Below the pieces are notes generated by a model. The model had not been told where the DNA came from and ran no database searches. It saw only the letters and a list, made by a program, of their open reading frames with translations. Made by a program: the position numbers and the translations under genes. A DNA stretch of 44,877 bases, taken from positions 1-44,877 of the IMG/VR virus record IMGVR_UViG_3300028615_000018; one strand, 5' to 3'. Of this stretch, positions 29,175 through 35,169 are shown in pieces (the first letter of the stretch is position 1; each line of letters begins with the position of its first letter). The stretch is from a virus.

Positions 29175-29205
29175 CTGCACAAAATTAAATACAGAAGGAG
29201 CAGCT

Positions 29206-29427
29206 ATGTGGTTTAGACGCAAGGTTTATAAATTTTCGCACCCGAAAGCAGACAATCCGATTCTGGTGAGGGCGTGGAATGAGGAAGGCGCGTGGGACAA
29301 ATTCCATAACCTGTTGGTTGCGAAGATATACGGCAAATGGGCGCTAAGTTACAACCTGGGTGTGATCAACGAAATTAAAAAGGACTGCAAGTGCGAAATT
29401 CACCATCCTGCACGAAAGGAGCTTTGA
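29206..29427 (+). CDS. Small basic hypothetical protein
   Basis: A 73-residue aromatic, basic protein (MWFRRKVYKFSHP). The ATG follows AGAAGGAGCAGCT. It is the last gene of the TTGCAC group. Function unknown. Confidence 0.55.
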   Translation: MWFRRKVYKFSHPKADNPILVRAWNEEGAWDKFHNLLVAKIYGKWALSYNLGVINEIKKDCKCEIHHPARKEL

Positions 29428-29429
29428 CT

Positions 29430-29840
29430 ATGGAAAATGTATTAAATAAAAAGCAAGTCATATTCAGTATTATAATTGGATTGTATTCTGTCTGGGCGTA
29501 TTATAATTTCTTAGGCGCAGTGCTGGTACTACTGCCTTTGACATACTTTATTATGCCGATATGGCTGTTTACTGCGGGTATACATGCCAAAGGCATTGTA
29601 GAACGTGGTGAGGCCAATACCCTTCTGAAGTATGTATACGGTCCACTAGTTGTATTGGTGGTAGTGATAGACGTAGTATGGAATATTACTATTGGCAGCC
29701 TAGTGTACAAGGAGTTGCCCAGGGAGTGGTTGTTTACTACAAGAACCAAACGACATATTACAGAGTCAGAGGGTGCACAATTTAAAACTGCTGCATACTG
29801 GGCCGAAGTGTTGAATGCAATTGACCCTGGACATGTGTGA
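29430..29840 (+). CDS. Multi-pass membrane protein, unknown
   Basis: A 136-residue protein with hydrophobic segments near 10-28, 31-52 and 70-90. ATG 29430 follows AAGGAGCTTTGACT and is two bases after the preceding stop; an upstream in-frame start at 29391 is less likely. No family recognised. Confidence 0.6.
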   Translation: MENVLNKKQVIFSIIIGLYSVWAYYNFLGAVLVLLPLTYFIMPIWLFTAGIHAKGIVERGEANTLLKYVYGPLVVLVVVIDVVWNITIGSLVYKELPREWLFTTRTKRHITESEGAQFKTAAYWAEVLNAIDPGHV

Positions 29841-30057
29841 GTAGTTATGGCTGAGCAGAGTCTGTAGCAAAGACTATCCAAGTTAAGTGCATATGCGACA
29901 AATGCGGTGTGGGCTCCATGGACAATAGAAGGGGCAGGAGCTGAATATGAGTACAAATACGATTAAAGGCATCACAATATAAGTCACTGGAAAGTTTTAA
30001 AAAACGATGCACCACCCAGAATTAACCTCATTGCCTAACTTTAAGGAGGGATAAACC
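29841..30057 (+). other. 217-bp gap, likely gene remnant
   Basis: There is no intact gene. In one frame, about 29856-29941, a short Cys-containing stretch (VKCICDKCGVGSM) is open without a start codon, while a 6-codon MAEQSL frame overlaps it, as though a small gene had been broken by a frameshift. AAGGAGGG at 30043-30050 belongs to the next gene. Confidence 0.35.
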
Positions 30058-31260
30058 TTGCATATACTAGAAGTCGAGATATCTAACACTAAGAAAATTA
30101 AAGCCTTCAGAGTAAAAATTGATGGCCGCAATATGCGTGTAGCTGGAGACACAGGTCAAGGAAAAACAACAGCAATCTCTGCTTTATGGGATATTATCGA
30201 GAAGAAAGCCGATGCCCTAACGCATGGCAAGAAGAAAGGCCACATTAAAATCACCTTGGGTGGCGGTAACAAAACTATTGTGGCCAAGCGAGTAAACACT
30301 AAATCAGCCTCTACTATTAAGTTGTCTGATGCTGAAGGAAAAGCTGTTAGTATCAAAGACTTCAAACTGATGATAAGTGACCTATCTGTGAACCCTCACA
30401 AGATAGCGAACATGAAACCCAAGGAGCAGGTGGCCACGTTACTTAAAGCCGCCAACCTTGGAGACTTTGACATGGAGAGTGTAGATGGCGATATTGCTAA
30501 ACTTGAGCAAGAGCGCTTAGAACAGTACAGAATTGCTGAAAATTACAAGCCAGGGCCTGAACCCGAGAAAGTTGAGCGTGTCAACACATCCGACCTTGTT
30601 GAACAAGTATCCGCTGCTAATGAAGCCCAAAGGGTGTATAAAGACAAAAGTAAACTGTTGAGTAGCCTCGAAGAGGAGAGGCAGGAGTTGGAAAGCCGTC
30701 TTGAAAAAGTAAATGAACGGATTGCCGCAGGCAAGCCAATTGTAAAGAAATTGAAGAGCAAGTTAGTAGATCCAGAGCCTTTAAAAGAAAAACTCCGCAA
30801 TGTAGAAGAGATAAATTCGAAAGCGAATACATATGAAAAATGGCTGGAAAAGAATAAAAGTTACAAAGACCATAAACAACGCCATGCGGACATAAACGAA
30901 AAAATAAGAGAACTTAGAGATGCCAAAGAAGAGGCCCTTGATAATGCCGATTGGCCTTTAGAAGGGTTGTCGATAGAAGATGGTGAAATCCTATACAACG
31001 GGTCTTTGCTATCCAACCTTGGGCAGAGTGAGCAGATGCTTGTCTGTGCAGCCCTGGCGATGGAAGATATTAAAAACCACCCTGTCCGGGTCGTAAGGAT
31101 GGATGGTATTGAGAGCATGAGCACAGAGGATTTTGACAAACTGGAATCCATGTTTAATGGTAATGGTGTGCAAGTGTTGAGTTCGAGGGTTGCTAGAAAG
31201 GACGTAGAAGAAGGTGAAATAGAGATTGTGGAGGGAGAGTATGTCGATGGCAGACTTTAA
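30058..31260 (+). CDS. SbcC/Rad50/RecF-like ATPase
   Basis: A 400-residue protein. Walker A is G30-DTGQGKT37, preceded by an N-terminal strand as in Rad50/RecF (LEVEISNTKKIKAF). A coiled coil spans about 150-290. The C-terminal lobe has an ABC-type signature-like LGQSEQMLVCAALAM and Walker B VVRMDG, then VLSSR. It is short for Rad50 (SbcC about 1050, T4 gp46 560), and no nuclease partner is adjacent. Likely role in DNA end processing or recombination. TTG start follows AAGGAGGG. Confidence 0.75.
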   Translation: MHILEVEISNTKKIKAFRVKIDGRNMRVAGDTGQGKTTAISALWDIIEKKADALTHGKKKGHIKITLGGGNKTIVAKRVNTKSASTIKLSDAEGKAVSIKDFKLMISDLSVNPHKIANMKPKEQVATLLKAANLGDFDMESVDGDIAKLEQERLEQYRIAENYKPGPEPEKVERVNTSDLVEQVSAANEAQRVYKDKSKLLSSLEEERQELESRLEKVNERIAAGKPIVKKLKSKLVDPEPLKEKLRNVEEINSKANTYEKWLEKNKSYKDHKQRHADINEKIRELRDAKEEALDNADWPLEGLSIEDGEILYNGSLLSNLGQSEQMLVCAALAMEDIKNHPVRVVRMDGIESMSTEDFDKLESMFNGNGVQVLSSRVARKDVEEGEIEIVEGEYVDGRL

Positions 31261-31321
31261 ATTTGCAGTTTGGCTAGCTATACTTAAGATTTACCCGGAG
31301 CATGATGGAGAGGCAGAATGA
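31241..31321 (+). CDS. 26-residue peptide between ATPase and PcfJ genes
   Basis: ATG 31241 follows a strong GGAGGGAGAGT; the ORF overlaps the ATPase end by 20 bases and its stop overlaps the PcfJ ATG (ATGA at 31318). The product (MSMADFKFAVWLAILKIYPE...) has a short amphipathic helix. Strong signals on both sides support translation. Confidence 0.55.
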   Translation: MSMADFKFAVWLAILKIYPEHDGEAE

Positions 31322-32706
31322 CGCAAGAAAGGAGATTTGTTGAGATTGTAGCCGACCATGAGAATAAGAGAGTGACAGTTGGTAATGTGGTCTTTGACAG
31401 GCCATATTTTTTCTTGCATGGTAAAGTTAACCGGCCCTCCTCAGCCCCCCGGTGGTTGAGACCTCTACACCAAGACATCATACGCAAGCTGGATGGATGC
31501 TTCTATGCGACCCCAGGTCCTCCGTATGAAAACAAAAAAACCCCACCTGCCAAAAGTCCCGAACATAATTGCTACCTCGTGTTTACAATGATACTAGGTG
31601 TAAGGCCAGCAAAGTTTGTCCGTATCTTCAATGCAAAAATGTTTGATGTGTTTCTTAGGGAGCATAAATACTGGGCTAAAAAATTTTGTTACAGTAACCG
31701 TGGTTTGAATACCAGAAGAGCTGAAAAGCTACTAGCGTCTGTAGACCTGCTTAACCAATGCAAAGAGGATGGTATAGAAAATGTCACTCCCTTTGTCTTT
31801 CATGCCAACCAATCACCACAGGAGTTAAAACAGCGTCTGGGGAAATCCGCATGGAAAAAGATATGTAAAAATAGCTTTCATAGAAACAAGATATTAGCAG
31901 ACAGGTATTCCGGTATACTAAGTGCCGACCCCCTCACTAGTGGACATGTTCATAAGCTTACTGCTGCGCTAGAAATGCCAACCTCGGCAATTAAATTTAT
32001 TCTTGAACCTCATTTGAGTATTGGAATCGATACTAAGTATGAGATTGTCCGACTCGCCAAGAAATTTAAACAACTGGCTCAATTGGATAAAAAGGGTACA
32101 ACATGGTCAAATATGTACTCCGATATATTGATTATGGCATCAAAACTAGAATATAAAAATATAAAGAAGGACATTAGAAAGGCTAGAAGCTTTGATGACA
32201 TAACGACCTTACACGACTCCCTGTCCACAAAGATGCAAGAACTAAGAGAAGCTGATTTTAATGCTGAATTTTCATGGTACAAGAACACTAAGTTGCCTAA
32301 GCAGTTTGAACACAACGGGTACAAGTTTACGCTACTGTCTTCGAAAAGGGAGCTACACGAAGAGGGCAAGAGACAAAAACATTGTGTCTACTCTTACGCA
32401 AGTTCCATGGCCGCAGGATCATACTTAGTGTACAAAGTGGGAGGGAAGGAGAGAGCTACACTGGGCCTTATCAGTGAGAGCGAGGGTTTCGGCGCCCCTG
32501 ATTACGATGATTACGACACCCAAGCGCAAAGAACGTGGATTGTTCAACAGATGTACAAAGCGTGCAATCAGCACGTCAGCAGTAATGCCAGAGACGCTGC
32601 CAAGCAGCTTGAAAAAGCTCTTAACAAAGAAGAGAACGCTACTAAAAAGATAAAAGGTGCAAAGGCAACAAATGTATGGTATGATGAGGCTGTCAACATT
32701 GCATAG
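31318..32706 (+). CDS. PcfJ-domain protein
   Basis: A 462-residue protein. Residues about 330-440 match the PcfJ family: FTLLSSKRELHEEGKRQ, then H355-C356-V-Y-S-Y, AAGSYLVYKVGGKERATLGL and a final helical part with a KACNQH segment. Residues 1-320 are a helical, basic region with no recognised domain. PcfJ-like proteins occur on conjugative plasmids and phages; their biochemical function is not established. Coupling to a Rad50-like ATPase suggests a DNA-related role here, which is inference. Confidence 0.72.
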   Translation: MTQERRFVEIVADHENKRVTVGNVVFDRPYFFLHGKVNRPSSAPRWLRPLHQDIIRKLDGCFYATPGPPYENKKTPPAKSPEHNCYLVFTMILGVRPAKFVRIFNAKMFDVFLREHKYWAKKFCYSNRGLNTRRAEKLLASVDLLNQCKEDGIENVTPFVFHANQSPQELKQRLGKSAWKKICKNSFHRNKILADRYSGILSADPLTSGHVHKLTAALEMPTSAIKFILEPHLSIGIDTKYEIVRLAKKFKQLAQLDKKGTTWSNMYSDILIMASKLEYKNIKKDIRKARSFDDITTLHDSLSTKMQELREADFNAEFSWYKNTKLPKQFEHNGYKFTLLSSKRELHEEGKRQKHCVYSYASSMAAGSYLVYKVGGKERATLGLISESEGFGAPDYDDYDTQAQRTWIVQQMYKACNQHVSSNARDAAKQLEKALNKEENATKKIKGAKATNVWYDEAVNIA

Positions 32707-32714
32707 GAGGATTT

Positions 32715-32855
32715 ATGAGAGAAGGATTTGAACTATTATTACTAATAGTTGTAACGGCTACTGTTGGAGCCATTGCCACTGGTACATGCCACGCAGTTTA
32801 TACTGCCATTAAAGGTTTTTTCACTAAGGATTATCGCGATGAAGACACAGACTAG
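32715..32855 (+). CDS. 46-residue single-TM protein
   Basis: ATG 32715 follows TAGGAGGATTT. One long hydrophobic segment (ELLLLIVVTATVGAIATGT) is followed by a charged tail ending DEDTD. It overlaps the next gene's start. Function unknown. Confidence 0.55.
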   Translation: MREGFELLLLIVVTATVGAIATGTCHAVYTAIKGFFTKDYRDEDTD

Positions 32856-33345
32856 TACCGGACATTTGCGGTATAACAACATATTTGATGCTGTTACAGG
32901 TGACCCGATAGAAGCCAGTGGGCTCAAAGCACAAGCCGATTTGGCATTACTGTTACGTGACCACTACCAGGAGGGCAGTCATGATGAGTGGAACCTGGCC
33001 CCCCGGGTGAAAACGATTATGGAAATGATTGGGGAGAGGAAGGAAGCTTTTATTGAGGAGAACCTAAGAAACTGGTGCACCCTAGCCTATGGCCTTGAGG
33101 CGCCACCAGCAGACGTAAAACCAACGATAGCACAAACCCATACAACAGACTACAAGTCCGTAGTTATGCTCCTGAGAGTGGAGGATACTACTGTTGCAGC
33201 CCTGGAAGTGCGCACTGGCGGGGAGGGGTTGGAAGAGGGTGCTCTGAGCATCCATTTCCATGAAACGCGCTATTATGAGGATTGGAGAAAAGCTACTGAG
33301 AATCCTTTTGATTCTACGGTGCCAGCGCAGACACAAACTTTCTAA
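32839..33345 (+). CDS. Hypothetical protein
   Basis: A 168-residue acidic protein without recognised domains; helical N-terminal half and a beta-like C-terminal half. ATG 32839 lies in the end of the preceding TM gene after AAGGATTATCG; an in-frame start at 32764 would lie wholly inside that gene. Function unknown. Confidence 0.6.
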   Translation: MKTQTSTGHLRYNNIFDAVTGDPIEASGLKAQADLALLLRDHYQEGSHDEWNLAPRVKTIMEMIGERKEAFIEENLRNWCTLAYGLEAPPADVKPTIAQTHTTDYKSVVMLLRVEDTTVAALEVRTGGEGLEEGALSIHFHETRYYEDWRKATENPFDSTVPAQTQTF

Positions 33346-33418
33346 ATAGGCCCTGTAGGGTGGGGTGGGTATTTTTAAACTCGCTGAGACAGCCTTATAT
33401 TAGCTATAGGAGGCATAG

Positions 33419-33466
33419 GTGATATTGAGCACCAAGATAAAGTTTCCAAAAGGGCAGCTTACATGA
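33419..33466 (+). CDS. 15-residue leader-type ORF (GTG start)
   Basis: GTG 33419 follows AGGAGGCATAG, and the stop overlaps the next ATG at 33463 (ATGA). It may be a short coupling peptide delivering ribosomes to the next gene, which lacks its own clear ribosome binding site. Confidence 0.4.
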   Translation: MILSTKIKFPKGQLT

Positions 33467-33795
33467 TAGACTGGAAAACCCTAGCCACGCCAGACCCGGA
33501 CCAGACACCTTCCTCTGACATTGATAGGAATGGGGGTGTATTACGGTTTTATGAAGGTAAGAGGCTCTTAGTCACTGTGGACCTGCCTTGGGCATACCTG
33601 AAGGTGGCTGAAATGAAAGGGACACGAGAGACCTTAACCACCAGGGTTATGGAAACGGGCCGGCCAGATAAGTACGAGTTGGTGAGGTACGGAAGAAAAC
33701 CAATGACCGGGGATGCTGCGCTGTTCGAGCTAAAAGGACAATTGCTGATCAAAGGCAACCCGTTTCTGTTGAACGGTCTGAAAGTGCAAAACTAG
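33463..33795 (+). CDS. Hypothetical protein, last rightward gene
   Basis: A 110-residue basic protein with regularly alternating polar/hydrophobic strands (GVLRFYEGKRLLVTVDLPWA). No domain recognised. It ends 8 bases before the terminator stem that separates the convergent operons. Confidence 0.6.
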   Translation: MIDWKTLATPDPDQTPSSDIDRNGGVLRFYEGKRLLVTVDLPWAYLKVAEMKGTRETLTTRVMETGRPDKYELVRYGRKPMTGDAALFELKGQLLIKGNPFLLNGLKVQN

Positions 33796-33803
33796 AGCAA
33801 AAA

Positions 33804-33835
33804 AGCCCTGCCACTCCCGTAAGAATGGCAGGGCT
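33804..33835 (-). terminator. Terminator of the leftward late operon
   Basis: A perfect 10-bp stem AGCCCTGCCA (33804-33813) / TGGCAGGGCT (33826-33835). Read on the minus strand it is followed by a T run from the six A at 33799-33804. Confidence 0.88.
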
Positions 33836-33844
33836 AGTCGCGAG

Positions 33845-33868
33845 GGAGTCATGGCAGACTCCTTTCTT
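33845..33868 (+). terminator. Terminator of the rightward genes
   Basis: GGAGTC (33845-33850) pairs with GACTCC (33857-33862) around ATGGCA, extendable by two pairs, followed by TTTCTT. It would stop transcription before it enters the tail-fibre gene antisense. Confidence 0.7.
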
Positions 33869-33882
33869 ATAACTATTATCTA

Positions 33883-35148
33883 TTAAGGCGGTGTTACCCA
33901 TCCGCAAGCCCAAGCAACGCCAGCAGTTAAAGTACCAGTTCCTGTGGGTACATGACTCAAAGTAATGCCAGAGGAACTCCAACTGTTTGTTCTCCAACCG
34001 GAGTTTCCTGAGTTGGGGCCTGACGAAGTATTATGCGTACCCACCATTGGAGCCGTTAATACAGTAAAGCTCGTTATAGGCCATGTCAAAGTATATGTAG
34101 AGTTGTTGTTTGTGAATGGGCTTCTCACCCACTGTAAACAAAGCCTTTGACCGGGGTTTGATGGGTTTTTTATACCATCAAATATGATATAGCCATCCTC
34201 TGATGAGCCATTTACATTTAAACTGTCTGCTGTTGTGGCACTATCAAGCCCAAGACCATCAATTACAGATGCAAGACCTGCCGGGGTTACTGCCCTTGAT
34301 GTATCTGAACCAGCCTGCGTCTCAGAATTAGTTGCAAGTTCTACAAGCCCTGTGCGGGATGACGTAGCCGTTCTGGCCAAAAGACCTTGAGGGGTTACAG
34401 CTCTCGTATCCGTAGACCCGGCAGCAACTTCTGAGCTGGAAGCTATTTCTATAAGCCCCCTTCTGCTCTCCGTAGCTGTTAAAGATGCCAAGCTATTTGG
34501 TGTAACAGCCCTAGAACCATCCGAGCCCGCCTGAGTTTCTGCATCCGTGGCAAGCTCAACCACACCCCTTCGAGACGTAGTCGCTGTTTTCCCGTTCAAC
34601 GTATCAGGAGTAACATACCTTGTGGTGTCTGTCCCAGTGTTAACCTCCGTCTGTGTTGCTATCTCGGACAGCCCACGTCTTGATGTGGTAGCTGTCAAGG
34701 ATGCCAGTCCAGATGGTGTCACCGCCCGGGATGTGTCACTGCCTGCTTGGGTTTCGCTGTTTGTTGCTAGCTCTACAAGCCCCTCTATGGATACTGTAGC
34801 GCTAGGCGTTGGCGGTGGGTACACACCCCATTGCGTGGGTGAAGCTGAGGGCTCATTACCAGAGTTGTCCGTTTTCGCTCTATAGATAAGCCCATCTACT
34901 GGGGAGGTGACGTAGCTTATGTTTGCCGAATAGTTTGTATCCGGGTCCCACTCAACAACGCCCCTCTCATTAATATGAGCAAAACCTTTTGTAAATAAGT
35001 TTTGAAGGAAGTTAAAATGTTCGTATGGTGGGATCTCTGATTCCCACCCCAAGTCAAACTTCCCAGGAGTTGTTACGTCTGGATCTACAACATCCGCTGG
35101 TGCTGCTCCGTCAGCCCATATTCTCGTTAATACTGGTTTATCTACCAT
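33883..35148 (-). CDS. Tail fibre protein with tandem repeats and gp53-like tip
   Basis: A 421-residue fibre. Residues 1-115 attach or fold at the base (EHFNFLQNLFTKGFAHINE, NEPSASPTQWGVY). Residues about 119-300 contain five repeats of ~36 residues of the type GLVELATNSETQAGS...SRAVTP.GLAS, a common phage fibre shaft repeat. The C-terminal ~90 residues (RLCLQWVRSPF... GVAWACGWVTPP) resemble the gp53-like receptor-binding tip. It is the last gene of the late operon and probably decides host range. Confidence 0.85.
   Translation of the reverse strand: MVDKPVLTRIWADGAAPADVVDPDVTTPGKFDLGWESEIPPYEHFNFLQNLFTKGFAHINERGVVEWDPDTNYSANISYVTSPVDGLIYRAKTDNSGNEPSASPTQWGVYPPPTPSATVSIEGLVELATNSETQAGSDTSRAVTPSGLASLTATTSRRGLSEIATQTEVNTGTDTTRYVTPDTLNGKTATTSRRGVVELATDAETQAGSDGSRAVTPNSLASLTATESRRGLIEIASSSEVAAGSTDTRAVTPQGLLARTATSSRTGLVELATNSETQAGSDTSRAVTPAGLASVIDGLGLDSATTADSLNVNGSSEDGYIIFDGIKNPSNPGQRLCLQWVRSPFTNNNSTYTLTWPITSFTVLTAPMVGTHNTSSGPNSGNSGWRTNSWSSSGITLSHVPTGTGTLTAGVAWACGWVTPP
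34242..34794 (-). repeat. Five tandem ~36-residue shaft repeats
   Basis: Coding repeats in the tail fibre; the first and last units are most alike (LVELATNSETQAGSDTSRAV in both). Unit number could change by recombination and alter fibre length. Confidence 0.8.
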
Positions 35149-35169
35149 AGGTGATCCGATAATTGGTTA

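Larger units (their letters stand above)
26856..29180 (+). repeat. TTGCAC boundary motif, right group
   Basis: Copies at 26856-26861 (TTGCAT), 27304-27309, 27959-27964 and 29175-29180 (CTGCAC), each 0 to 9 bases after a stop codon. A decayed form (TACACGGTAAAAACGTT) lies at 27498-27514. Some continue with a TAA/GTAAA stretch and then the next start codon. Confidence 0.6.

Noticed and set aside
29841-30057. Complete gene in the gap before the Rad50-like ATPase
   Set aside because: Frames are interrupted; only a short CxC-x2-C fragment is visible.
33346-33418. Terminator at the CCCTGTAGGG element followed by ATTTTT
   Set aside because: The stem leaves a loop of only two bases and is separated from the T run by a G-rich stretch.
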